Assembly (NCBI GenBank): GCA_024691985.1
Contig: JAILNC010000085.1
Location: 1-60,417 of the forward strand
Direction of reading: 5' to 3'
DNA: 60,417 nucleotides
Source of the DNA: Oscillospiraceae bacterium
GTDB taxonomy: Bacteria > Bacillota > Clostridia > Oscillospirales > Oscillospiraceae
Shown here: in pieces, positions 1 to 7,390 of the stretch
Layout of the letters: each line of letters begins with the position of its first letter
Numbering within the stretch: the first letter of the stretch is position 1
The notes under the pieces: model-generated
The model's database searches: none
What the model saw: the letters and a program-made list of their open reading frames with translations, nothing else
Told to the model about the DNA's origin: nothing
Translations under genes and position numbers: made by a program

Positions 1-933
1 GATGTCGAGCACGGTCTCGTCCTTGAGGATCATGGAGATCTCGATGCGGCGGTTCTGGGCCCGGCCGGCGTCGATGTCGTTCGAGGCGACGGGGCGGGTC
101 TCGCCGTAGCCGGCCGCGCAGAAGTACTGCGCGTAGCGCGCGAGCTTCTCATTCTTGCCGGTCAGCAGGTAGCTGAGCACGGAGTTGGCGCGGTCGGTGG
201 ACAGGACGCGGTTGTCGCTGTCGGAGCCGGTGGAGTCGGTATGGCCGGAGATGACGATGGAGTCGACGTATTTGGCGTTTTCCGAATTGGAGAGGAAGGT
301 GGAGAAGACGTCGATCAGCTCGTTGAGCACGACCTCGGACTCGGGCTTGATGTCGGACTTGCCGAGGTCGAAGAACACACCCTCGGACAGGATGATATTG
401 CCGTTGTCGCCGATGTTGACCTTGGAGGCGTCGCCCATGACGTCGACGATGCTCTCCTTGATCTTGTTGAGGATCGACAGGCGCAGCACGGCGATGGTCT
501 GCATCTGGTTGCGCATGGCGACGATCTCGTCGTTGGCCGCGGCGAGATAGGCCTTCTGGTCGCCGATCAGCTTCTCCTGCTCGCTGATGGTGTCGGTCTG
601 CTGGGCGATCTGGATGGCGTAGGCCTCGAGCTCGTCCTGCTTGCGGTTGAGGTCGCTGGTCAGGCCCTCGAGCTCCTTGACGGCCTTGTCGTACTCGTTC
701 TGGGCCGCGACAACCTGGGCCTGGGTCTCGAGGACCTGAGCCTGGGTATCGCTGAGCAGCTCCTGGGTGTTCTGCAGATTGTTGCCGGTGATGAGGTTCT
801 GGATGTAGCTGAGCAGCATCAGGAAAAAGAGGATCAGCGCCACCGCGCTCATCATGTCGGCATAGGAGGGCCAGAAGCCCTGCTCTCCGCCCTCGGTCAC
901 GGCGGTGGGCGAATAGCTGCGGACGCGCTTCAT
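1..933 (-). CDS. MotB/OmpA-like motor protein (partial, C-terminus off left edge)
   Basis: I translated this from the reverse strand; 311 codons are visible and the stop lies outside the window. The N-terminus has the MotB-type hallmark: a short cytoplasmic stretch, then SYADMM with Asp at about residue 26 leading into one membrane segment (about 27-45). A long Gln/Glu/Asp-rich coiled-coil region follows to about residue 155, then an OmpA/MotB peptidoglycan-binding domain with FFDLGKSDIKP and ISGHTDSTG. In MotB-type stators this Asp carries the proton or sodium ion and the OmpA domain anchors to peptidoglycan. The start codon shares one base with the stop of the MotA-like gene (TGATG), so the two are translationally coupled. 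No flagellar gene is visible. It could belong to a non-flagellar 5:2 motor; the partner genes would lie to the left, out of view. Confidence 0.85.
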   Translation of the reverse strand, partial: MKRVRSYSPTAVTEGGEQGFWPSYADMMSAVALILFFLMLLSYIQNLITGNNLQNTQELLSDTQAQVLETQAQVVAAQNEYDKAVKELEGLTSDLNRKQDELEAYAIQIAQQTDTISEQEKLIGDQKAYLAAANDEIVAMRNQMQTIAVLRLSILNKIKESIVDVMGDASKVNIGDNGNIILSEGVFFDLGKSDIKPESEVVLNELIDVFSTFLSNSENAKYVDSIVISGHTDSTGSDSDNRVLSTDRANSVLSYLLTGKNEKLARYAQYFCAAGYGETRPVASNDIDAGRAQNRRIEISMILKDETVLDI

Positions 934-1844
934 CAGCGACCGCTCCTTTCAAGGCTGCGGGAGACGTCCCGCAGGCCGACCGTGAGGTCGCGGACCGTGA
1001 CGTCGAGGCGCTCGACGGTGCCGCGCAGGTTGTAGTTGAACTCGGAGAAGTCGCGCACGCCCTCGTTGAAGTTGTCCACGGTCTTGTTCATGGCGGCGAT
1101 GGGCGCGCGGCTGGAGGCAATGGCGGCTTTGAGCTCGTCGGTCGCGCTGCGCAGGGTGCGGTCCATGTTCTCGCTCGTGCGGTCGAGGGCCAGCACCATC
1201 TGGTGCACGAGATCGGCGTCGTCCTTCGGGGCCTCGGTGGGCAGGGTGGGGGCGACCTCATGGTCGAGCCAGAGCTCCAGGCTGGTCTCGAGCTTTTCGC
1301 GCGCGGCCTGCACGCTGAAGATGGAGCGCAGCAGCGTCAGCACGATGGCGCAGGCGACGCCCACCAGCGAGGTGTAGAAGGCCACGCCCATGCCGCTCAG
1401 GGCGGACATGAGGCCGCCGCCCACGCTGTCGAGGACGCTGAGCCACTCGGAGTTGTTGGTGAAGCCGAGCATCTCGGTCAGGGAGCTGACGGACAGGCTC
1501 AGGCCGAGGAAGGTGCCGAAGAGGCCGAGCGTGACGAAAAGCGACACGGCGTTGTTGAGAAAGCGCTCGCACAGGAGGCTCCCCGACAGCTTGACGCTGA
1601 CGCCGTTTGCGATGATGGCGGGCGTGTTGACGTCCTTGCCGTTGCGCTTGTAGGCCTCGGCATAGTCGTTGACGACGTAGCGCAGGAAGCCGTTGTCCCG
1701 CTTGAGCCCGCCGTTTACCAGCGAGGTGAGGCGGTTGTAGCGCGCGTAGGTGATGAACAGCAGCAGCACGGCCAGCACGAACAGCGACAGGATGACGACG
1801 ATGACCATCAGGCCGACGGGCGGAATGGAACTGAGATTGCTCAT
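933..1844 (-). CDS. MotA/TolQ/ExbB-family proton channel protein with cytoplasmic tail
   Basis: 303 residues. An N-terminal hydrophobic segment (about 10-32) is followed by a cytoplasmic stretch and then two further membrane segments (about 97-125 and 145-175). The latter contain TLGLFGTFLGLSLSV and GGGLMSALSGMGVAFYTSLVG, typical of MotA/TolQ channels. The last roughly 95 residues form a polar, heptad-like tail with repeated Leu/Val spacing. The family forms the pentameric ion channel around a MotB/TolR/ExbD dimer. It is the first gene of a two-gene operon read leftward, with a clear sigma-A promoter just upstream. Canonical flagellar MotA has four membrane helices and usually no such tail, so this is closer to TolQ-like or ZorA-like non-flagellar motors. 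Function unknown. Confidence 0.85.
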   Translation of the reverse strand: MSNLSSIPPVGLMVIVVILSLFVLAVLLLFITYARYNRLTSLVNGGLKRDNGFLRYVVNDYAEAYKRNGKDVNTPAIIANGVSVKLSGSLLCERFLNNAVSLFVTLGLFGTFLGLSLSVSSLTEMLGFTNNSEWLSVLDSVGGGLMSALSGMGVAFYTSLVGVACAIVLTLLRSIFSVQAAREKLETSLELWLDHEVAPTLPTEAPKDDADLVHQMVLALDRTSENMDRTLRSATDELKAAIASSRAPIAAMNKTVDNFNEGVRDFSEFNYNLRGTVERLDVTVRDLTVGLRDVSRSLERSGR

Positions 1845-1881
1845 GGCTTATCCCTCCGATACTCTTTGTATTTCTGTGTGG

Positions 1882-1910
1882 ATTTTATAATATTTACGAT
1901 TTGGTGTCAA
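1882..1910 (-). promoter_or_regulatory. sigma-A promoter of the MotA/MotB-like pair
   Basis: On the minus strand TTGACA (1910-1905) and TAAAAT (1887-1882) are separated by 17 bp, about 40 bp before the MotA-like start. The pepF stop codon at 1917 lies directly upstream, so the motor pair has its own promoter. Confidence 0.75.
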
Positions 1911-1916
1911 TAATTC

Positions 1917-3722
1917 TTAAGAAATGCTAAGGTTTTCCAGCTCCTCCACCAGCTCGCCGAAGAGCTTGAGCGCGGCGTTGACCGGCTCGGGCGTGCTCAT
2001 GTCGACGCCGGCGAGCTTCAGAAGCGAGATGGGGTCCATCGAGCAGCCGCCGGAGAGGAAGCGCTTGTAGTCCTCCACCGCCGGGGCGCCCAGCGTGAGG
2101 ATGCGCTCGGCGATGGCGGCCGCCGCGGAAAAACCGGTCGCATATTGATAGACGTAATAATTGTAGAAAAAGTGCGGGATCCTCGCCCATTCGAGAGAAA
2201 TTTTTTCGTCGCTGACCATGTCGGGGCCGAAGTAGCGCTTGTTGAGCGCGTAATACTTCTCACACAGCGCGTCGGCGGTGAGGGCCTCGCCCGCCTCGGC
2301 CATGCGGCCCATCTCCCGCTCGAACTCCGCGAACATGGTCTGGCGGTAGACCGTGGCCCGGAACTGGTCGAGGAAGTGGTTGAGCAGATAGGCCCGCTGC
2401 TTTTTATCCTCCGTTTTGTTCAGCAGATGCCGCATCAGCAGGATCTCGTTGCAGGTGGAGGCGACCTCCGCCACGAAGATGACATAGTCCGAGGTGCAGA
2501 CGGGCTGGTTCGCGCAGGAGTAGTGGCTGTGCAGGGCGTGGCCCATCTCGTGGGCGATCGTGAACAGGGAGTCGAGCGTGTCCTTGTGGTTGAGCAGCAC
2601 ATAGGGGTGCGGGCGTGCCGAGCCGGAGGAATAGGCGCCGGAGCGCTTGCCGCGGTTCTCGTACACGTCGATCCAGCGCTCGTCAAAGCCGCGGCGCAGC
2701 AGGGCGACGTAGTCCTCGCCCAGGACCGAGAGGGCCTCGAGCACGGTCTTTTTCGCCTCGTCGTAGGGGATCTTTGCCGCCGCGTCGGGCACGACCGGGG
2801 TCAAAACGTCGTACATGTGCAGCTCCTCCACGCCCAGCAGGCGCTTGCGCAGGGCAACATAGCGGTACATCTTGTCGAGGTTTTGGTGCACGGCCTCGAT
2901 GAGATTGTCGTATACGGCGACGGGCACCTCGTTTTCGTCCAGCGCCGCCTCGATCGTAGAGGAGTAGCGCCGCGCTCCGGCATAGAAGCGCAGGGTCTTG
3001 AACTGGGCGTCGAGCGTCGCGGCCACGGTGTTTTTGAGCGCGCCGTATCCGCTGTAAATATTGTCGAAGGTGCTCCTGCGCAGCGCGCGGTCCTGGCTCT
3101 CCATCAGCATGCCGTAGGTCCCGGCGGTGAGGGTGTGTGGCCTGCCTTCGCCGTCGACCGCGTCGTCAAAGCGCAGGTCGGCGTTTCGCAGGGCGGAGCC
3201 GATCGACTCCGGCCCCTCGGCGAGCTCGCCCATCGCGGCCAGAAGTTTCTCCTCCGGCGCGGAGAGGATGTGCGCGCGCTTGCGGCGGATGCGCTCGATG
3301 GGGCGGCGCCAGGTCTCGAGCGCGGGGCACTCGGCAAAAAAGCGCGCGAGCGTATCGTCGTCGATGGCGAGGATCTCGGGCGTGGCGAAGGCGGAGGCGC
3401 CCGCCGCGGCGACGACGCAGGCGGTCGCCTTGCTGCGCATGTCACGGTAAAAGCTGTCCGCCGTGTCCTGATCGCTCTTGCAGCCGGCAAAGCCCGTGAG
3501 CTTTTCGAGGCGCACGCCCAGCGCGTCGCAGAGCTTGAACCAGTCGAGCAGCCTGCCCGGCCGCTCGCCGAGCGTGCCCGCGTAGGCCGCGAGTTCGCCG
3601 GGGCAGTCCTTCAGCGCCCGGAGCTCCTGCGCCCAGGCCTTGTCGTCGGGGAAGAGAGCGCGCAGATCCCAGGTGAATTCCTCGGGGATCTCGCTGCGCT
3701 CGGGGATTTTCGTAACGTCCAT
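1917..3722 (-). CDS. pepF: oligoendopeptidase F (M3 family metallopeptidase)
   Basis: 601 residues from the ATG at 3722, which is preceded by TACGGAGG at good spacing; an upstream in-frame ATG at 3767 has no ribosome site. The N-terminal region (MDVTKIPERSEIPEEFTWDL) is typical of PepF. The M3 zinc site AHEMGHALHSHY (HEXXH) is near residue 389, followed by a Glu-rich helix (FVAEVASTCNE) that supplies the third zinc ligand. The enzyme is a cytoplasmic zinc peptidase that cleaves short peptides and contributes to peptide recycling. Length matches the family (about 600 residues). It stands alone, downstream of a 240-bp gap. Confidence 0.95.
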   Translation of the reverse strand: MDVTKIPERSEIPEEFTWDLRALFPDDKAWAQELRALKDCPGELAAYAGTLGERPGRLLDWFKLCDALGVRLEKLTGFAGCKSDQDTADSFYRDMRSKATACVVAAAGASAFATPEILAIDDDTLARFFAECPALETWRRPIERIRRKRAHILSAPEEKLLAAMGELAEGPESIGSALRNADLRFDDAVDGEGRPHTLTAGTYGMLMESQDRALRRSTFDNIYSGYGALKNTVAATLDAQFKTLRFYAGARRYSSTIEAALDENEVPVAVYDNLIEAVHQNLDKMYRYVALRKRLLGVEELHMYDVLTPVVPDAAAKIPYDEAKKTVLEALSVLGEDYVALLRRGFDERWIDVYENRGKRSGAYSSGSARPHPYVLLNHKDTLDSLFTIAHEMGHALHSHYSCANQPVCTSDYVIFVAEVASTCNEILLMRHLLNKTEDKKQRAYLLNHFLDQFRATVYRQTMFAEFEREMGRMAEAGEALTADALCEKYYALNKRYFGPDMVSDEKISLEWARIPHFFYNYYVYQYATGFSAAAAIAERILTLGAPAVEDYKRFLSGGCSMDPISLLKLAGVDMSTPEPVNAALKLFGELVEELENLSIS

Positions 3723-3778
3723 AAAAACCTCCGTATCGCAATTAAGATAGGTACGAGTATACCACAAGCCCGCATATA

Positions 3779-3807
3779 TTACTATGGGAGCTTTGCTCCC
3801 ATAGTAA
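3779..3807. terminator. perfect hairpin in the pepF / LysM-GH18 divergent gap
   Basis: ACTATGGGAGC and GCTCCCATAGT form a perfect 11-bp stem around a TTT loop. It lies upstream of both divergent genes, so it terminates neither, and its role is unknown. A second hairpin follows at about 3821-3850 (CAAAACC...GGTTTTG). Confidence 0.5.
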
Positions 3808-3861
3808 ATTTTTCAATGCGCCAAAACCTCGCCGCTCGTGCGGCAAGCGGTTTTGATGCGC

Positions 3862-3926
3862 AAAAATCCCCATGCGGCGCGAGCTTTCTCTCATCTCGGC
3901 GCTGCGATTGCCGCATGGGGATTTTT
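3862..3926. repeat. 17-bp perfect inverted repeat
   Basis: The 17 bases at 3862-3878 (AAAAATCCCCATGCGGC) are exactly reverse-complemented at 3910-3926, with a 31-base loop. The right arm ends in a T-run, so it could act as a terminator for rightward transcription, although no upstream rightward gene exists here. It sits only about 40 bp before the LysM-GH18 start and may be a small mobile palindrome or a leader structure. Confidence 0.6.
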
Positions 3927-3966
3927 TATGAATTCCTTATTAACAGTTTTCATAAAGGAGGACAAT

Positions 3967-5100
3967 ATGCAGATCGTGGAAGTCAAGGCGGGCGATACGC
4001 TCTGGGCGCTCTCCCGCCGCTGCCAGACGACCGTGGAGGCCCTGGCCTTCGACAATCAGATCGCGGACCCCGCGCGCCTGACGCCGGGGCAGACGCTCAT
4101 CGTGCCGGGCGGCAGCGGCTGCGCCCGCCGCAGCGCGGAGGTCAACGCCTACGCCTACCCGAACATCGCCCCCGCCGTGCTCGAGGAAGTGCTGCCGTAT
4201 CTGACGGCCCTGTGCCCCTTCTCCTGGCGCTTCACCGCCGGGGGAGAGCTGATCCCCCTCGCGGACGAGAGCCTGATCGTCTCGGCCTACGCCGCTGACG
4301 CCGCCCCGATGCTGACGCTCACGAACATAGGCGAGGGCGGAGGCTTCTCCTCCGAGCTCGGCCACGCGCTGCTGACGGACAAAGCCGTGCAGGACAACGT
4401 GCTCGAGGGCGTCGTCGCCGCCGTCCGGGAGCGCGATCTCTACGGCCTGAACCTCAATTTCGAGTATCTGCAGCCCTTTGACCGCGACGCCTACAGCGCC
4501 TTTGTCGCGCGCTGTGCCGAGCGCCTGCATCCGCTGGGCTGCCCGGTCTCCACCGCCATCGCCCCGAAGGAGAGCGCCGCGCAGGAGGGTTTTCTCTACG
4601 CGGCCCACGACTACGAGGCCCACGGCAAGTACGCCGACCGGGTCATCCTGATGACCTACGAGTGGGGCTACACCTTCGGCGCGCCGCAGGCGATCTCCCC
4701 GGTCGACCGCATCCGCCGCGTGCTGGACTACGCCGTGACGGTCATCCCGCGCCGGAAGCTCCTGCTCGGCCTTTCCAACTACGCCTACGACTGGACCCTG
4801 CCGTGGAAGCAGGGGACGGCGGCGCGCATCCTCTCGGACGCCGCGGCGGTGGAGCTGGCCGTCTCCCGCGGCGCGGTCATCCGTTTCGACGAGACGGCCG
4901 CCGCGCCCTGGTTTTCCTATACCGACGCCGAGGGCAAGGCGCACGTCGTCTGGTTCGAGGACGCGCGCAGCGTGCTCGCGAGACTGCGCCTCGTGGAGGA
5001 TTACGGTCTGGCGGGCGTCAGCATCTGGACGGCCAACCAGCGCAACCGCCCGCTGTTCAAGCTCCTCGAAAGCCTCTATAGCGTGGAGAAGCTGTTCTGA
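3967..5100 (+). CDS. LysM and GH18 domain protein (SleL/YaaH-type cortex-lytic glycosidase)
   Basis: 377 residues from the ATG at 3967 behind AAAGGAGG. Residues 1-45 are one LysM domain (VKAGDTLWALSRR ... LTPGQTLIVPGG). The remainder is a glycoside hydrolase 18 barrel of the spore-cortex YaaH/SleL group. The catalytic stretch LNLNFEYL is near residue 161, with Glu as acid/base and Asn where many GH18 enzymes have Asp. MTYEWGYTFGAPQAISPVDRI near residue 222 is typical of YaaH proteins. There is no signal peptide, which fits spore coat/cortex enzymes made in the mother cell. The usual role is hydrolysis of N-acetylglucosamine bonds in cortex fragments during germination. It has one LysM where many homologues have two. 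Confidence 0.88.
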   Translation: MQIVEVKAGDTLWALSRRCQTTVEALAFDNQIADPARLTPGQTLIVPGGSGCARRSAEVNAYAYPNIAPAVLEEVLPYLTALCPFSWRFTAGGELIPLADESLIVSAYAADAAPMLTLTNIGEGGGFSSELGHALLTDKAVQDNVLEGVVAAVRERDLYGLNLNFEYLQPFDRDAYSAFVARCAERLHPLGCPVSTAIAPKESAAQEGFLYAAHDYEAHGKYADRVILMTYEWGYTFGAPQAISPVDRIRRVLDYAVTVIPRRKLLLGLSNYAYDWTLPWKQGTAARILSDAAAVELAVSRGAVIRFDETAAAPWFSYTDAEGKAHVVWFEDARSVLARLRLVEDYGLAGVSIWTANQRNRPLFKLLESLYSVEKLF

Positions 5101-5204
5101 GAGTGTGGAGAGTGGAGATATGGTGTCCGCGAAGCGGACGATTACAATTGCGCCGCAGGCGCTCCACAATTCCACTCTCCACTCTCATAACTCCACTCTA
5201 TTCT
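5101..5204 (+). repeat. family A palindromic repeat, copy A1
   Basis: It begins at the base after the stop codon of the LysM-GH18 gene. Structure: outer GAGTGTGGAGAGTGGAG, hairpin GTCCGCGAAGCGGAC, spacer GATTACAATT, hairpin GCGCCGCAGGCGC, then CTCCACTCTCCACTCTC. The outer arms are complementary, so the whole unit can fold into a cruciform. Related copies are at about 11585, 13190 and 23507. Confidence 0.85.
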
Positions 5205-5215
5205 TATAATACCTC

Positions 5216-5244
5216 TTGCCAGTTTCAAGGGAAAAGCTTATAAT
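5216..5244 (+). promoter_or_regulatory. sigma-A promoter of the AAA+ ATPase gene
   Basis: TTGCCA (5216-5221), a 17-bp spacer, and a perfect TATAAT (5239-5244), 37 bp before the start codon. It lies just outside repeat A1. Confidence 0.75.
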
Positions 5245-5280
5245 AGCAGGCACGAAAGAAGATAGAAGGAGATGCCTGCC

Positions 5281-6720
5281 ATGCCCAGCACCTGGACGCG
5301 CACCCCGGACGAAGTCCACAAGACTTATATCGCCAATACCGACGTCTTTTACCGCAGCGGCGGTACGGGTCTCGCCAAGGAGCTCGACGAGTTCATGACC
5401 CGCTGCGCCCTGAATCTGTGGAGCAAGGGGGGCGGCATCACGCAGCGCCATGTGGATATGGCCAACGCCCTCTACTCGCGCGGCCAGCCCAAGCCGACGT
5501 GGATGCTCTGGTCGCTGACGGCCGCGATCTGCGAGAGCGACGTCTTCCTCCCGCCCGTGTTCTTCTGGAACCTGGCCGAGACCGACGCCAAGCGCGGCAG
5601 GGAGACTTCGCGCACCTTCATCCGCATGCTCACGAACATCCTGCTCTATCTGGCCGCGGTGGACGACGACGTGACCTATGAGGAGGCTGCCTTCATCACC
5701 GAGTGCACGGACAAGCTCACCGCCATCTGCGACACCACCGGCGTGCGCAAGAGCAAGGAGCCGCTCAACCCCCTGGACTTCGTCACCAGCAGCGAGCCGA
5801 GCTTCACCGAGAAGCACAAGGCCCAGACCCAGACCTCCGGCGGCGGGAATCCCGCCGAGGCCAAGACGGAAGAGAAGGTCGAAAAGCCCGATTTCGATGA
5901 GCTCATGGGCCAGCTCGAGTCCCTGGTGGGACTCGAGGAGGTCAAGCGCGACATCAAGAACCTCGTCAATCTGATGAAGGTCCGCAAGCTGCGCGAGGCC
6001 AACAATCTGCCCGTCCCGCCCATGAGCCTGCACATGGTCTTCATGGGCAACCCCGGCACCGGCAAGACCACGGTCGCGCGCATCGTCTCCGGTCTCTACG
6101 CCGCCATCGGCGTGCTGGAAAAGGGCCAGCTCGTGGAGGTGGACCGCTCCGGCCTCGTGGCGGGCTACGTGGGCCAGACCGCGCTCAAGACGCAGGAGGC
6201 CATCAAGAAGGCCCTCGGCGGCGTCCTGTTCATCGACGAGGCCTACTCCCTCTCCTCCGGCGGGGAGAACGACTTCGGCCGCGAGGCCATCGAGACCATC
6301 CTCAAGGCCATGGAGGACCACCGCAAAGAGCTGATCGTCATCGTCGCGGGCTACACCGGACCGATGGAGAAGTTCCTCAGCTCGAACCCCGGCCTGGAGT
6401 CCCGCTTCAACAAGTATTTCTTCTTCCCCGATTACAACGGCGAGCAGCTCATGGAGATCTTCCGCAGCCAGTGCAAAAAGAACGGCTACGTCCTCACCGA
6501 GGAGACCGAAAAGGCGGCGGTCGCGATGTTCACGGAGCTGTACGAGAACCGCAGCGACAACTTCGGCAACGGGCGCGACGTGCGCAACTGCTTCGAGGAC
6601 ATGGTCGTGCGCCAGTCCAACCGCGTGGCGCAGATGGAAAGCCCCACCCGGGACGACCTCATGGCGGTTCTGCCGGAGGATCTCGAGGATCCGGAAGAAG
6701 AGGAAAACGAAGAGGAATAA
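5281..6720 (+). CDS. TerB-like / AAA+ ATPase (CbbX/SpoVK type)
   Basis: 479 residues. ATG at 5281 is preferred over ATG at 5272 because AAGGAG abuts the latter and is 9 bp from the former. Residues about 110-160 (ILLYLAAVDDDVTYEEAAF) resemble a TerB helical domain. A Pro/Gly/Lys-rich linker follows, then a CbbX/SpoVK-type AAA+ module: LVGLEEVKRDIKNLV near 218, Walker A GNPGTGKTT near 258, pore-loop region GYVGQTALKT near 297, Walker B GGVLFIDEAYSL near 318. Relatives remodel protein complexes (CbbX on Rubisco, SpoVK in sporulation, EccA in type VII secretion), but the target here is unknown. The gene is monocistronic, with its own promoter and terminator. The acidic tail (EDPEEEENEEE) is notable. 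Confidence 0.85.
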   Translation: MPSTWTRTPDEVHKTYIANTDVFYRSGGTGLAKELDEFMTRCALNLWSKGGGITQRHVDMANALYSRGQPKPTWMLWSLTAAICESDVFLPPVFFWNLAETDAKRGRETSRTFIRMLTNILLYLAAVDDDVTYEEAAFITECTDKLTAICDTTGVRKSKEPLNPLDFVTSSEPSFTEKHKAQTQTSGGGNPAEAKTEEKVEKPDFDELMGQLESLVGLEEVKRDIKNLVNLMKVRKLREANNLPVPPMSLHMVFMGNPGTGKTTVARIVSGLYAAIGVLEKGQLVEVDRSGLVAGYVGQTALKTQEAIKKALGGVLFIDEAYSLSSGGENDFGREAIETILKAMEDHRKELIVIVAGYTGPMEKFLSSNPGLESRFNKYFFFPDYNGEQLMEIFRSQCKKNGYVLTEETEKAAVAMFTELYENRSDNFGNGRDVRNCFEDMVVRQSNRVAQMESPTRDDLMAVLPEDLEDPEEEENEEE

Positions 6721-6721
6721 A

Positions 6722-6893
6722 CACCCCCAAGCGAAAGGCTTGTGTCATCCCGAGCGCAGCCGAGGGATCTTACAGGTCGGAAATCCGGGTTGTTAAAGAT
6801 CTTTCGACTCCGCAGACAAGCCTGGAATGTCACGCGCTGCCCGCGCGTCAGAATGCTCCGCTCAAGACGACAAGTCTTGGGATTCTCTGCACA
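6722..6893 (+). repeat. family B palindromic repeat, copy B1
   Basis: Contains TGTCATCCCGAGCGCAGCC near 6743, a variable middle, then CTCAAGACGACA and an end CTCTGCACA. It begins directly after the AAA+ gene stop and ends directly before a terminator hairpin. Other copies are at 8936, 17863 and 27955. This copy is the most diverged in its right half. Confidence 0.75.
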
Positions 6894-6895
6894 TT

Positions 6896-6928
6896 AAAAA
6901 ACGGCGGCATACATGCCGCCGTTTTTTT
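6896..6928 (+). terminator. Rho-independent terminator of the AAA+ gene
   Basis: A run of A, then CGGCGGCAT/ATGCCGCCG with a tiny loop, followed by seven T. It should work in both directions. It is separated from its gene by repeat B1. Confidence 0.85.
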
Positions 6929-6949
6929 GCGTCTTTTTTCAAAACCCTG

Positions 6950-7003
6950 TTGACAAATCTGTATTACTGTGTTATTGTACTAATCGCTTAATACAATAAC
7001 ACA
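6950..7003 (+). promoter_or_regulatory. promoter and GntR/YtrA operator of the ABC operon
   Basis: TTGACA (6950-6955), 17 bp, TATTGT (6973-6978). Overlapping the -10 box is a perfect 12-bp inverted repeat, TGTGTTATTGTA (6968-6979) and TACAATAACACA (6992-7003), with a 12-bp spacer. The geometry and position are those of an autoregulatory operator for the YtrA-type repressor encoded next; binding would block the -10 region and the transcription start. Confidence 0.8.
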
Positions 7004-7018
7004 AAGGAGGTGCCACGG

Positions 7019-7390
7019 TTGACGTGGGTCTTTGAAAACGACCAGCCCATCTACACGCAGCTGGTGGATCAGATCAAATTCGCCATCGTCTCGGGCGAGC
7101 TTCCGCCGGGCGCGCGCATGCCCGCCGTGCGCGAGCTGTCTCTGGAGGCGGGGGTCAACCCCAACACGATGCAGCGCGCGCTGCAGCAGCTCGAGCGGGA
7201 GGCGCTGGTCTACGCCCAGCGCAGCGCGGGGCGCTTCGTCACCGAGGACACGGCGGTCATAAACCGCGTGCGGGAGGGTCTGGCGGCCGAAAAGGTCCGC
7301 CGCTTCCGCGAGGCGATGGCGGCCCTCGGCTGTACGGAGGAAGAAATGAAAACGCTGCTGTTCGGCAGCGGGGAGGAAAGCCATGGATAA
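7019..7390 (+). CDS. GntR-family regulator, YtrA subfamily
   Basis: 123 residues, starting at TTG 7019, which lies 8 bp after AAAGGAGG; a GTG at 7010 overlaps the ribosome site. Residues 1-75 are a GntR winged helix-turn-helix (IYTQLVDQIKFAIVSGELPPG ... PAVRELSLEAGVNPNTMQRAL). A short helical tail follows in place of a large ligand domain, the definition of the YtrA subgroup. These dimers repress adjacent ABC transporter genes, often of the cell-envelope or peptide-antibiotic response. The last 8 bp overlap the ATPase gene. Confidence 0.9.
   Translation: MTWVFENDQPIYTQLVDQIKFAIVSGELPPGARMPAVRELSLEAGVNPNTMQRALQQLEREALVYAQRSAGRFVTEDTAVINRVREGLAAEKVRRFREAMAALGCTEEEMKTLLFGSGEESHG

Noticed and set aside
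149-952. Arg/Gly-rich 267-codon minus-strand frame over the MotB-like gene
   Set aside because: Out-of-frame shadow. The frame starting at 933 encodes the membrane segment and OmpA domain and is coupled to the MotA-like gene.
1-1844. Direct assignment of the motor pair to a Zorya defence system
   Set aside because: ZorC, ZorD or ZorE-type genes are not in the window and the tail is shorter than in typical ZorA. Kept only as a hypothesis.
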